Shown here: piece after piece, positions 16,258-25,531 of the stretch
How the letters are laid out: every line of letters starts with the position of its first letter
Numbering within the stretch: position 1 is the stretch's first letter
Source: RGIG4708 sp045633845
Lineage (GTDB): Bacteria; Bacillota; Clostridia; UMGS1810
DNA length: 64,000 bases
Direction of reading: 5' to 3'
Assembly (NCBI GenBank): GCA_045633845.1
Contig: JAZQZC010000046.1
Location: 1 to 64,000, forward strand
Program-made: the position numbers and the translations under genes
Notes under the pieces: model-generated
What the model was told of the DNA's origin: nothing
The model's database searches: none
The model's input: only the letters and a program-made list of their open reading frames with translations

Positions 16258-16986
16258 TTGAGAATAGCTATATGCGATGATGAAACTGTAATTTTGGAAG
16301 AGGTTTCATCTTATATAAAGAAATATTCTAAGCTATGCGGAAAGTCGGAACTTGAAGTTTTGACCTTTAATTCTGCAAGTTCGCTTTTAAACGCACTTGA
16401 TAACGGAGACTTGTTTGATATATTTCTGCTTGATGTGTATATTGGTGATGAAATGGGCACAGAACTTGCAAGAGAAATCCGGAGAAAAGACATTGAAAGT
16501 CCTATTATATTTTTGACAACCTCAATAGAACACGCTCCCGAAAGTCTTGAAACATATACACTTCGCTATCTGATAAAACCACTTAATCCGGAAAAGTTTT
16601 ATGAAGCAATGGATGTAGCAGTCGAAAAAGCCGAAAAGCTTGGCAGTAAATTCATAAGGCTAAAAACGGAGAACGGAGTTGAAAATATTAATATAAGCAA
16701 TATCCTTTATACGGAGTCGCGCTCTCACTATCAGTATGTGAATTTTGTAAGCGATGAACAGGTGCGTTCGAGAATGACGGTTGCAGAGCTGTTTGAAGAA
16801 CTTTCGCAATATGGCGGATTTGTTCGTGGCGGAAGTGCTTATATAATAAATCTTAATAAAGTTAAAAGTGTATCTACCGGGGAAGTGAGCTTTAATAACA
16901 ATACAAAGTTATTTCTTCCTCGTGGTGCACATAATGAAATTAAAGAAGCATTCTGGCTTCTTCAGTACGATGGGCAGGAGGGTTAA
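16258..16986 (+). CDS. LytTR-family response regulator (AgrA/VirR type)
   Basis: The start is taken as TTG 16258, 5 bases after AAGGTGG; it gives the classic opening MRIAICDDE. The 242-residue protein has a receiver domain (acidic pair in CDD, phospho-acceptor Asp near residue 59 in LLDVYIGDEMG, Lys in YLIKPL) and a C-terminal LytTR DNA-binding domain (from about 138, with ILYTESRSHYQYV and GGFVRGGSAYIINLNKV). LytTR regulators bind pairs of ~9-bp direct repeats and usually control surface or secreted factors. The sensor kinase follows 2 bases downstream. It is the likely regulator of the MACPF/cohesin operon that follows. Confidence 0.93.
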   Translation: MRIAICDDETVILEEVSSYIKKYSKLCGKSELEVLTFNSASSLLNALDNGDLFDIFLLDVYIGDEMGTELAREIRRKDIESPIIFLTTSIEHAPESLETYTLRYLIKPLNPEKFYEAMDVAVEKAEKLGSKFIRLKTENGVENINISNILYTESRSHYQYVNFVSDEQVRSRMTVAELFEELSQYGGFVRGGSAYIINLNKVKSVSTGEVSFNNNTKLFLPRGAHNEIKEAFWLLQYDGQEG

Positions 16987-16988
16987 GT

Positions 16989-18248
16989 ATGGCTACAATA
17001 TCAGTCTTAATTGAACAATTATTCATTCTTGTGGCACATGCCATTTCGGGCATATACTCATCAAACTTAAAATACAGTAAAAAAACAACCTTTGTTATTT
17101 GGAGCATTTGGCTTGTGTTACAGGGATGTCTTTGGTGTTTCGGAGAATTTGTGATAAATGATATCGGTATGAAATTCTTTTTAATATTTATTTCAGCCTT
17201 CATCCTTCAATATATTGTCTTTTTTGCAACTACAAAAGGAAAGCTTTCTCAAAGACTTTTTACCATACTTACATACTCCGTTTTCTTCTGTATATTTATG
17301 GCGTTTAATACGGTAATACAAGGGACATTCCCCGGTATGAACATCGTAATCAGATTGATTGTTCTTTGCGCGCTTTTGATTGGTATTTTGTATTATTTTT
17401 TGAATTTTGTTTGTCCTTTATGCCGTGTAGCATCAAAAAGTATGGTAGCAGGGTGGTATCAGCTTGTTTTTGTAAATGTCATATTTGTAATTACATTAGT
17501 TGCACTATCGGTATTTCCCGTTAAAATTGCAAGCATTTATGAACCCGGATTTATACCGCTTCTTTTCCTCAGCATTTCAATCTTTGCGGTATATCCTGTC
17601 ATATTTTCCAAGATTAAAAATATGACAGAAGTTGCGATGAAACGAGAAACCGAACAGCAAAACAAACTTCTGCTTTTGCAGATTGAAAATGAAAATCTGC
17701 AAATGGCGGCAGACCGCATGGCAAGACACGACAGACGACATCATAACCTTGTGCTTTTGGAATTTGCAAACAAAAACGACATTGAAACCGTAAAGGACTA
17801 CTTAAAAACTCTTGTAGACGATGACTCCGATAGCCTTGGCGAAATAAACTATTGCAAAAATCCAACGATAAATACAGTTCTTTCTGTGTATGAAAAGAAA
17901 GCAAAAGATGCGGGTATTAAAGTAAAAATCTCAGCTCGTGCCGGAAATGATATACCTGTATCCCCTAAAGACATGGTTATAGTTATTGCCAATCTTTTTG
18001 AGAATGCAATCAACGCTACAAAGAAGCTTAAATCAAAAGAGAAAATTATTGATGTTGATATAAGAGAAAAAGAAACACGCCTGCTTGTGAAGATAGAAAA
18101 TCCGTGTAAAACTAATCTGAAATTTGATGAAGTAGATTACGGTATTGGAATCAGCTCTGTTATAACAACCACAGAGAAGTACGAGGGCATGTACGATTTC
18201 ACTGCCCAAGACGGAACGTTCAGTTCAAAAGTGTGTTTAAATTATTAA
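16989..18248 (+). CDS. Sensor histidine kinase with GHKL ATPase domain (AgrC-like)
   Basis: A 419-residue protein. About six membrane segments fill residues 1-210. A dimerisation helix follows with ARHDRRHHNLVLL carrying the phospho-acceptor region (His 247 and neighbours), then an ATPase domain with VIANLFENAINA (N-box) and DYGIGISSV (G-box). It matches the HPK10/GHKL class that senses peptides or envelope signals and phosphorylates LytTR partners. Overlap-like spacing with the regulator shows one operon, closed by a terminator at 18263. No peptide-processing gene is nearby, so the signal is unknown. Confidence 0.92.
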   Translation: MATISVLIEQLFILVAHAISGIYSSNLKYSKKTTFVIWSIWLVLQGCLWCFGEFVINDIGMKFFLIFISAFILQYIVFFATTKGKLSQRLFTILTYSVFFCIFMAFNTVIQGTFPGMNIVIRLIVLCALLIGILYYFLNFVCPLCRVASKSMVAGWYQLVFVNVIFVITLVALSVFPVKIASIYEPGFIPLLFLSISIFAVYPVIFSKIKNMTEVAMKRETEQQNKLLLLQIENENLQMAADRMARHDRRHHNLVLLEFANKNDIETVKDYLKTLVDDDSDSLGEINYCKNPTINTVLSVYEKKAKDAGIKVKISARAGNDIPVSPKDMVIVIANLFENAINATKKLKSKEKIIDVDIREKETRLLVKIENPCKTNLKFDEVDYGIGISSVITTTEKYEGMYDFTAQDGTFSSKVCLNY

Positions 18249-18262
18249 AATAATAAATCTTG

Positions 18263-18288
18263 AAACTCTCCTTCGGGAGAGTTTTTTT
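18263..18288 (+). terminator. Intrinsic terminator after the sensor kinase
   Basis: AAACTCTCC-ttcg-GGAGAGTTT (18263-18284) with a UUCG-type tetraloop, followed by a T-run. Confidence 0.93.
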
Positions 18289-18321
18289 GTGCTTATCAAG
18301 GGTTGTTTTATCAAAAAAATA

Positions 18322-18358
18322 TGCAATCTGTGCCAAAAATCTGCGATTTATGCCAAAA
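18322..18358 (+). promoter_or_regulatory. Tandem direct repeat, candidate LytTR operator
   Basis: TGCAATCTGTGCCAAAA (18322-18338) and TGCGATTTATGCCAAAA (18342-18358) repeat with a 20-base period, close to the two-turn spacing of LytTR half-sites. They lie about 25 bases before a GATAAAAT-like -10 and ahead of the Cys-rich gene. TGCCAAA appears again at 18682. Confidence 0.5.
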
Positions 18359-18425
18359 TCAACATTTTTTATTATAGTTTGATAAAATCATAATGTGTAA
18401 ATATGAGGATATAGGAGGTATAGAA

Positions 18426-18650
18426 GTGAAAGAATTAAAATACACAAGCGACGGATATTTGATTGTATCTGAGTTATACAAATGTCCTTTGTGGGAAAAG
18501 AGTTTAACCTGCTCTTCAGGCTGCGAGCACGATTGTTTTTTCTGTGAATATTCAGACTTCAGAAAACCGGAATATATGCTTGAGATGACAAATAAGTCTG
18601 CCGGTGAAAAGCTCTACAGTATTTGTCACAACGAGTTCAACAGGAAATAA
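18426..18650 (+). CDS. Small cysteine-rich protein of unknown function
   Basis: GTG at 18426, 7 bases after AGGAGG, is the likely start; the open frame extends to an ATG at 18393 with no ribosome site. The 74-residue product contains seven Cys between residues 19 and 67, including CPLWEKSLTC, SSGCEHDCFFCEYS and SICH, a pattern that could bind zinc or an iron-sulfur cluster. It has no signal peptide, so it is probably cytoplasmic. I do not recognise the family. It is the first gene after the sensor kinase and could be an accessory regulator of the surface operon, which is inference from position. Confidence 0.6.
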   Translation: MKELKYTSDGYLIVSELYKCPLWEKSLTCSSGCEHDCFFCEYSDFRKPEYMLEMTNKSAGEKLYSICHNEFNRK

Positions 18651-18680
18651 CATTAAAAACTCCAAAAAAATTTGTTGTTC

Positions 18681-18695
18681 TTGCCAAAGTGGCAA
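18681..18695. promoter_or_regulatory. Palindrome TTGCCA-aag-TGGCAA before the SLH-cohesin gene
   Basis: A perfect 6-bp dyad with a 3-base centre, followed within 10 bases by TATATAGA, so it could be an operator over a promoter. It shares TGCCAAA with the upstream tandem repeats at 18331 and 18351. Confidence 0.5.
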
Positions 18696-18738
18696 ATTAT
18701 ATAGAAATTAAAAATTGAAAGTCAAAGGTGGTATTGAA

Positions 18739-20157
18739 GTGAGAAAAAATAACAAACGAATATTATCAGCCGGATTAGTTTTGTGTATGCTTATCTCCCT
18801 CTTTTCGCAAGTTGCATATGCAGAGGGCGGCAGCGCATTTGTATCAGGACAGTATGAAACTGTTTCGGGAGAGAATATTGAAATTGAGCTTAAAGCAACA
18901 GACTCTACAGGTGTTATTGCGATGCTCTGTGAGATTGAGTTTGATGCCGAGTTTCTTGAAATTTTGCGATACGATGATGCAAAGCTTATCGGAGGAACGC
19001 TTACAGCCAAAACAGATGAATCCCCATTGAAACTTTTCTGGATGGATGCACTCGCCATGGAAAATACATTGGTTGAAGGTGTTCTTGGTACGTTTACCTT
19101 CAAAGCGCTGAAGGCAGGAAAAACCGAAATCAATGTAAACTACATAGAAGCATATACAAAAGATGGAGATTTAGTTCCTTTTGAAAATGCAGTGACCCAT
19201 GTAAATATAAAAGAATCGGACACTCCTATAGTCGAGGCAAAAGAATACACAATTAAGGCAACTGCAGGAGCAAACGGAAAAATTAACCCGTCAGGTGAAA
19301 TTAAAGCTACAGAGGGTAAACAACTACTCTTTATATTCACACCTGATTCCGGGTATAAAGTAAATGATGTAAAGGTTGACGGAGCAAGTTTAGGTGCGGT
19401 ACTTGAATATACCTATGATTCGGTGAATGCGGACAGCGAGATTGAGGTGACATTCGAAAAAATACGCAGTTCGGGCGGTTCACCAGGCGGAAGTTCTTCA
19501 TCAGGCAAATCAGATGAAGAAACCATTGAGAAACCTACTGAGGAAACAACAACTAAAGAAGAGACAACAAAAGAAGAACCCGTAAAAACAGAATGGGTTA
19601 ACCCCTTTAGTGATGTAAAGACGGATGATTGGTATTATGAGTATGTAAAATACATTAACGAGAAAGAACTTATGAAGGGTATTTCCGAAACTGAATTCGC
19701 ACCTAACAATACAGTTACAAGAGCGATGTTTGTAACGGTTCTTTACAGATTGGAAAAAGAGCCAACTGCAACCAAAGCAGATTTTGCAGATGTACCTGAA
19801 GGTACATATTATGAAAATGCAGTGGGCTGGGCGGTTCAGAACGGAATAGTAAATGGCGTGTCAGAAACAGAATTTGCACCTGATAATACTATTACCCGTG
19901 AACAGATGGCAACCATCATTCACCGCTATATGAAATTCAAAGGCTTAGATATGTCGGTAAGCGAAAATGTAGATGTTACATCATACGAAGACTTTGAAAA
20001 TATTTCGGATTATGCCAAAGATGCTTTTAGGTTTGCATGTTCAAACGGTATTATATCGGGAACGAGCGAAATTACTCTCGCCCCAAAAGAATCTGCAACA
20101 AGAGCACAGATGGCGGCAATATTCCAAAGATGCGAAAATATGTTATTAAATCAGTAA
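18739..20157 (+). CDS. SLH-anchored cohesin protein (cell-surface scaffoldin-like)
   Basis: Start GTG 18739 follows AAAGGTGG by 7 bases; the frame is open to 18715 but only as TTG. The 472-residue product has a signal peptide (cleavage near SQVAYA-EGG). Residues 31-157 form a cohesin-like beta sandwich (VSGENIEIELKATDSTGVIA, then LFWMDA, GVLGTFTFKA). Next come an InlB-type divergent beta repeat (about 165-240, GANGKINPSGEIKATEGK, SGYKVNDVKVDG), a Ser/Gly then Thr/Glu-rich linker, and three SLH repeats (about 285-470: FSDVKTDDWYYEYVKYI, FADVPEGTYYENAVGWAV, and a third). SLH domains bind pyruvylated wall polymer. Its cohesin could dock the dockerin proteins encoded just downstream. Confidence 0.9.
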   Translation: MRKNNKRILSAGLVLCMLISLFSQVAYAEGGSAFVSGQYETVSGENIEIELKATDSTGVIAMLCEIEFDAEFLEILRYDDAKLIGGTLTAKTDESPLKLFWMDALAMENTLVEGVLGTFTFKALKAGKTEINVNYIEAYTKDGDLVPFENAVTHVNIKESDTPIVEAKEYTIKATAGANGKINPSGEIKATEGKQLLFIFTPDSGYKVNDVKVDGASLGAVLEYTYDSVNADSEIEVTFEKIRSSGGSPGGSSSSGKSDEETIEKPTEETTTKEETTKEEPVKTEWVNPFSDVKTDDWYYEYVKYINEKELMKGISETEFAPNNTVTRAMFVTVLYRLEKEPTATKADFADVPEGTYYENAVGWAVQNGIVNGVSETEFAPDNTITREQMATIIHRYMKFKGLDMSVSENVDVTSYEDFENISDYAKDAFRFACSNGIISGTSEITLAPKESATRAQMAAIFQRCENMLLNQ

Positions 20158-20200
20158 AATGATTTATAAATATATATAACATAGGAAAGGAAGCGAATTT

Positions 20201-23200
20201 ATGAGAGCAAAACTTTCAAAAAGAATTTGTTCGGCTATTCTTGCAGTAGCAATGCTTTTGTCTTTAGCACCTGTTACAACATTTGCTATAACAGACGAAG
20301 ATATTCCTGCAAGCGTAGAACTGGGTAAGGGTTTCAATCTGCTTGAATGTAAGACTTTTGAATCAGCAAACCTTAAGTCTGCAATCCTGTTTGATAGTGT
20401 AGATACTCTTAATCCCACAAAGGTAAGAATTGGTAATGTTGAGTCCAATATGACGTATATCACAAGTATGTCATCATATTTAGACAATACACATACCGAT
20501 ATCTCTACTGAAGTCGGAGTAACCAAAGAGGGCCTTTTGGCAAAGGCAGAGGTTAAAGCCAAGTTCGGTTTTAAAGGCACATGGGAATCCTCCGGCACAG
20601 TGAATACTTCAAGACTTATCCTTGAGATTCTTGCCAAGGCATATAAGTATTCACTTAATATGGAAATGAGCGAGCCATGGGCGAAGGATGAAAACGATGA
20701 ATATGTGTCAATCAATCCTACATTTGCATATGACCTTGTTCATATGAGACCCGAGGATTTGTTCAATACATACGGAACACATATTGTGACACAGTATGAC
20801 GCAGGTGGTGAAGCATATACCTCTTATGAAGGTACAGATGCATCAAATTCAATGAAGAGCGAATTTGATATCACAACAAACGCAACCGTTAACGTAAGTG
20901 CGGCAGATATTGCCGATGTTAATGTTGAAGTTAATGCATCAGGCGGCGAAAAGCACGAGGACAGCTTTGCAAATAATAACAAGCAGACAAGCATGCGTGT
21001 TCGCGGTGGTGATCCTTTCTATTCAACATTTGATAAGATTATAGCAGGTGATGCTGACGAAACAGTTAACGGCTGGCTTCAGTCAATGTTCACAATGGAC
21101 GAAAATACAGGTTCAACAAAGGCTACAATGATTCAGACTGACGACCTTAAACTTATGCCTTTGTGGGAGCTTCTTGAAATGGACTATGGTACAGACCATT
21201 CAGAGCGTGTGGCACAGCTTCGAGACTACTTCCAGGAAAATGCCAACCGTGAATATCTTGAGTTATATGAAGAATTTATCTATGGCATCCCCGGAGACTA
21301 TGCTGATAATTATGATGTTATCAGGGAAGCCATGGTAACCGATGAAAATCTTGGCGTGGTAGAGAGTGCACCTTCGGACCGTATACCAATTTACACAGAA
21401 GCAGAGCTTAATAAAATCGGTAGATCGGAAGATTATCCTCTTGACGGAAAATATACCCTCATGAGAGATATTGAAATGAAATACGATTTTGGTGGTATCG
21501 GTTATACAACTGATAAGACAATAGAACCGTTCACAGGCGATTTTGACGGTAACGGACATACTATATATGACCTTAACCCTATAGCAAGATACAACGGTAC
21601 AAGCGAAGTTTATATGGGCTTTATCCTTTATAACAAGGGTAAGGTATATAACCTGAGATTTTTGAATTCAAACTATGACTGCAGAGAAGCAACAAAAACT
21701 ACAACCACAATAAAATCAAATGTAGCTAATACTGCTAAAGCATATCTTGGGCTTGTAGTCGGCAGAAATGATGCAGAAGATAATACCTCTAATGTTTATA
21801 ACATCTATGTAGATAATGCTACATTTATAGTAAAGAATGCACCGAAGGAAACATATTTTGGCTTAGTGGCAGGATATTTTAAAGATACTGTCTTCACAAC
21901 TGATGTTACGGTAGTGAATTCTTATGTTGATGTGTCCGGTACATCAGACAGCGGTACATATTATATCGGTGGCGTATGCGGACAGGCTTCAACCGGCGGT
22001 GGCATGATATCACATGACAACGTTGTAAAATGCGACAAAAATGCATACGTAGGCGGATGTTTGGGATATTTTAACAGTACAAACTCTAATCGTATGGTTT
22101 CATATGCTTATGATAATGAAGTGTCATCTGCAAATTCTTCAAACCTTCAGCTTGCAGGTAGCAACAACCTTAACGCATATACCGTAGGCGGTGCAGATTC
22201 ATGTGCTATAGGCGAGACTTTATTTAAGTACTATTGCGACAAATCCGACCTTGTAGGCGGAATGGGCGGTTATGCAGAAGAATGGACAAAGCATTCAGAA
22301 ACAGAAAGCAAGCCTTGGCTTATCGTGCATGCTCCCGATGGAATGACAGCTTATCAGAACTCACTTATAAGCATGAAAAACCTTAAGGTTTATTTTGCAC
22401 AGTATGGTGATGAAATAGCTTCTTACGAGGATGTAACAGACAGAGTAAACTTTGTATATGATTTCAGCGAAATAGCAGAAGATGTTCCTGTAACGGTAGT
22501 TTACGGAAAGCATCTTGTAGAGTTTACAGTTGACGTTGTAGAACCTGTTGTTACTGATATTGCCATAACAAACAAAGGAAAAACACAGTTTAGAGTTGGC
22601 GAAAAGTTTGATAACTCTCTCTTTGAAGGTCAGATTTTATACTCCAACAATCTTACAAGCAGCTTAAGTGCAAGTGATGAAGGTTTAACAGTTTATATTC
22701 CTGAATTGGAAGGCGATAATCCGATTAATGTAGGTGAATATAAATTTATTGAAACCTCAACCGGTACAGATGTAGTAGTTGAATATAAGGACTACAGAAC
22801 TACATATCAGATTTCTGTACTTCCCGAAGACTTGGAAGGTAAACTCCATTTTTCATCAAGCAGTGTTGAATCTGCACCAGGCGGTGAATTTGAAATAACA
22901 ATTGACCTTAATAACAACCCCGGTATTGTTGCGCTAAGTGCATATATCGAATACGACAATGATTTATTTGAAGTTGTGGAAGTAAAAGACGAAGGGTTGC
23001 TTCCGTCTTTCCAGACATTTGCAGATTATAAACCATCAGTTCCGTTGCTTTGGATGGATGCAACGGCAACTGAAGACAATAAAAACAGCGACGATAAACT
23101 TGTAACAGTTAAATTCAAAGTAAAGGAAGGCAACTACGATGTGGCTACCTACGGTATGTACACCTTTAAATGTGTAAATGGCGAAGCGGTTAACAAAAAA

Positions 23201-25441
23201 GGCGAAATCATAGAAATTCCCGATATGGCTATTAAGGTTAAGCTTAACGAAACAACCGTAGGCGACGTGGACAGTAACAGTGCGATTAACATCTGGGATA
23301 CTGTACTTCTCACTCGGTACGCCGTTGATAATCCGGATCGCATCAACATAGATGGTATCAACCTTACAGCAGCCGACGTAAACCGTGACGAAGATGTAAA
23401 TGACGTTGATTCAACAGTTCTTAGTCGTTACATTGTAGGCTTATTCGGATTAACAGGTGCACCCGGTAAATTTGATGTTCGGGTTGATAACGAATTCTTT
23501 GAAGATGAAATTTTAACAGGTCTTGTGGTAAACAGCGATCTTCCTCAGCCTGAAGAAAAATTCGGATATGTTTTCGATGGTTACTACTCGGATGCCGAAT
23601 ATACCAAGCCGATAGAAAAACTTCCTGCAAAATCTGTAAGAGAAATTGTAATTTATGCAAAATATAAAGAAGGCTACATCATAGACAGCAGCCTTGAACT
23701 TGAAAACAACATTCACGTTTTCGGACAGGAAACACCCCTTGTCAGCGAAGGTGTAACCCTCTGGAACGTATATGACGACAACAGATTGATATATAGGGCA
23801 GTAAGCAGCATTCCTGCCAACTACAAGCCCACAACAGGCCTGCGGGTTGAAAAATATGTGGAAGATCTCACCGGCAAAACATTTTCAATTACATATGAAG
23901 AAAATGGTGTTGAATGTACCTACGCAACCGAGAACCCGATCATCTATACTTACGGCGTGGATACAGCAATCACAAGTCCCGTTAGTGCCGCAAACACATC
24001 TACAGGTTATAATGTTGTTAATTTCGCAGGTTGGTACACTAATCCCGAATTTGACGGACTTCCTGTAACAAATATGAACGGTCGTTCCGGAGACATCACG
24101 CTTTATGCGAAGTGGGACAGATGGACTTGCAAGATTAATCTTGATGCAAGAGGCGGAAACTGTGAGGGTTATATGGTACACACTTACGGAACAGAAACCA
24201 AACTTCCCACACCTACACACTCCAATCCGGATTACACATTCGTGCGTTGGGTGCACAATGGCGATACTATAACAAGCATCCCTGCTACAGCTTACAATTC
24301 ATCCAAGACTTATACTTATAATATTTATGCAGAATGGGCTTATGAGCCGAAGATAACACTTACCTTAACCGGTAGTGCAACAAACCCGGACTCTAAAACT
24401 GAAGTGACCGTAGAAAATGTAGATGCATACAGTAAATATTCTATCGCTGAACCGAGCACAAGTTACGTCGTAGCAGCGGATGGGAAATCGTATTTGTTTA
24501 TGGGCTGGTACTCAAAAGATACAGGGGCGTTCGTTACAAAGCAGTATCTGGAAAATGTAGAAATAGATCTTAACCTTGAGGCTAAGTGGGAATGGTTTGA
24601 TACAAGACTTAAAGTTAATTTCCTTGATACCGACGGTACGCTGATTGAAACGGTAAGAGTTGAGTACAGCGAAGATCTTAATATGGTTGAATCAATTAAA
24701 TCCGAAAAAGCCGGATATAAATTGGCAGGATGGACAACAGAAGTATTTGATTCCGACACAGGAGCACTTCCGTACTATCCGTTGTATGTACCCCTTGAGA
24801 ATGTACACAACGGTGTGCAGGAATTTAATTTCTACGCATATTGGGTTTCGGAAGAGAATGCAGTACAGTACACTTACAGTAATGATGCAACCGGCGTAAT
24901 CTCATCCGGATTTGATACAATGGAAACGAAAGTTCGTCTTACACCTCGCGATGACAGAAACTGGAAAATTACAGGAATACCATATGCAGAACTGCGTGTG
25001 CCCGCGGATGTTTATACATACGAAAGAACCATCTGGCTTAATGCTTATTCGGAATACGGCTTTACATCTGAAATCGATTCGGGTGCATTGGGTGTGTCAT
25101 GGTTGATATATAATGATGGTTCAAAGTATCTGATGAGGTATAATCATAATGGTGGGTCTGGTAATCTTTGGGCTTATGGCCGCAGTGGCTTTGGTTTAAC
25201 AGGAAGTGATGAATTTGTTCTTTATGACCAGGCTAATCCACCACACACCGCTTATACGGGTAGAGTAATTTTCAAAAAAGGACAAACACCACCTGCAATC
25301 ACGGATCCTGCTGCAAGAGAAGGGTTCACATTTGGCGGTTGGTACGACAATCCTGAATTTACCGGCGACCCGATAACAGAAATTCCGACAGATTTTAGAG
25401 GCGATCTCATTATATACGCTAAATGGATAGCCACCAACTAA
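20201..25441 (+). CDS. Giant secreted MACPF/cohesin/dockerin/InlB-repeat protein 1
   Basis: A 1746-residue exported protein. Order: signal peptide (1-30); MACPF/perforin-like domain (about 35-365) with the family signature YGTHIVTQYDAGG at 191-203; a beta-helix part with GLUG-like repeats (about 400-700, FTGDFDGNGHTIYDL near 443); an Ig-like region (about 720-880); a cohesin-like domain (about 882-1015, VESAPGGEFEITIDL, NPGIVALSAYIEY, PLLWMDAT); a type I dockerin (about 1020-1085) with two calcium loops, GDVDSNSAINIWDTVLLTRY and ADVNRDEDVNDVDS; then some seven Listeria-Bacteroides (InlB-type) repeats ending FGGWYDNPEFTGDP and ITEIPTDF. AGGAAAGGAAG precedes the ATG. MACPF proteins oligomerise into membrane pores; the membrane-facing helices and target here are unknown. 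Confidence 0.9.
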   Translation: MRAKLSKRICSAILAVAMLLSLAPVTTFAITDEDIPASVELGKGFNLLECKTFESANLKSAILFDSVDTLNPTKVRIGNVESNMTYITSMSSYLDNTHTDISTEVGVTKEGLLAKAEVKAKFGFKGTWESSGTVNTSRLILEILAKAYKYSLNMEMSEPWAKDENDEYVSINPTFAYDLVHMRPEDLFNTYGTHIVTQYDAGGEAYTSYEGTDASNSMKSEFDITTNATVNVSAADIADVNVEVNASGGEKHEDSFANNNKQTSMRVRGGDPFYSTFDKIIAGDADETVNGWLQSMFTMDENTGSTKATMIQTDDLKLMPLWELLEMDYGTDHSERVAQLRDYFQENANREYLELYEEFIYGIPGDYADNYDVIREAMVTDENLGVVESAPSDRIPIYTEAELNKIGRSEDYPLDGKYTLMRDIEMKYDFGGIGYTTDKTIEPFTGDFDGNGHTIYDLNPIARYNGTSEVYMGFILYNKGKVYNLRFLNSNYDCREATKTTTTIKSNVANTAKAYLGLVVGRNDAEDNTSNVYNIYVDNATFIVKNAPKETYFGLVAGYFKDTVFTTDVTVVNSYVDVSGTSDSGTYYIGGVCGQASTGGGMISHDNVVKCDKNAYVGGCLGYFNSTNSNRMVSYAYDNEVSSANSSNLQLAGSNNLNAYTVGGADSCAIGETLFKYYCDKSDLVGGMGGYAEEWTKHSETESKPWLIVHAPDGMTAYQNSLISMKNLKVYFAQYGDEIASYEDVTDRVNFVYDFSEIAEDVPVTVVYGKHLVEFTVDVVEPVVTDIAITNKGKTQFRVGEKFDNSLFEGQILYSNNLTSSLSASDEGLTVYIPELEGDNPINVGEYKFIETSTGTDVVVEYKDYRTTYQISVLPEDLEGKLHFSSSSVESAPGGEFEITIDLNNNPGIVALSAYIEYDNDLFEVVEVKDEGLLPSFQTFADYKPSVPLLWMDATATEDNKNSDDKLVTVKFKVKEGNYDVATYGMYTFKCVNGEAVNKKGEIIEIPDMAIKVKLNETTVGDVDSNSAINIWDTVLLTRYAVDNPDRINIDGINLTAADVNRDEDVNDVDSTVLSRYIVGLFGLTGAPGKFDVRVDNEFFEDEILTGLVVNSDLPQPEEKFGYVFDGYYSDAEYTKPIEKLPAKSVREIVIYAKYKEGYIIDSSLELENNIHVFGQETPLVSEGVTLWNVYDDNRLIYRAVSSIPANYKPTTGLRVEKYVEDLTGKTFSITYEENGVECTYATENPIIYTYGVDTAITSPVSAANTSTGYNVVNFAGWYTNPEFDGLPVTNMNGRSGDITLYAKWDRWTCKINLDARGGNCEGYMVHTYGTETKLPTPTHSNPDYTFVRWVHNGDTITSIPATAYNSSKTYTYNIYAEWAYEPKITLTLTGSATNPDSKTEVTVENVDAYSKYSIAEPSTSYVVAADGKSYLFMGWYSKDTGAFVTKQYLENVEIDLNLEAKWEWFDTRLKVNFLDTDGTLIETVRVEYSEDLNMVESIKSEKAGYKLAGWTTEVFDSDTGALPYYPLYVPLENVHNGVQEFNFYAYWVSEENAVQYTYSNDATGVISSGFDTMETKVRLTPRDDRNWKITGIPYAELRVPADVYTYERTIWLNAYSEYGFTSEIDSGALGVSWLIYNDGSKYLMRYNHNGGSGNLWAYGRSGFGLTGSDEFVLYDQANPPHTAYTGRVIFKKGQTPPAITDPAAREGFTFGGWYDNPEFTGDPITEIPTDFRGDLIIYAKWIATN

Positions 25442-25471
25442 AACATAACAGTAAGTAAGATTTAAGTAATG

Positions 25472-25501
25472 CTTTTCGGGCGGGCATTACCGCCCGAAAA
25501 G
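25472..25501 (+). other. Strong hairpin between the two MACPF genes
   Basis: CTTTTCGGGCGG (25472-25483) pairs perfectly with CCGCCCGAAAAG (25490-25501), loop gcatta. No T-run follows, so it is not a normal terminator. It may cap or stabilise processed mRNA, or reduce read-through, and it lies 30 bases before the second MACPF start. Confidence 0.7.
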
Positions 25502-25531
25502 AAAGAATATATTACAGAAAGGAAGAAGGAT

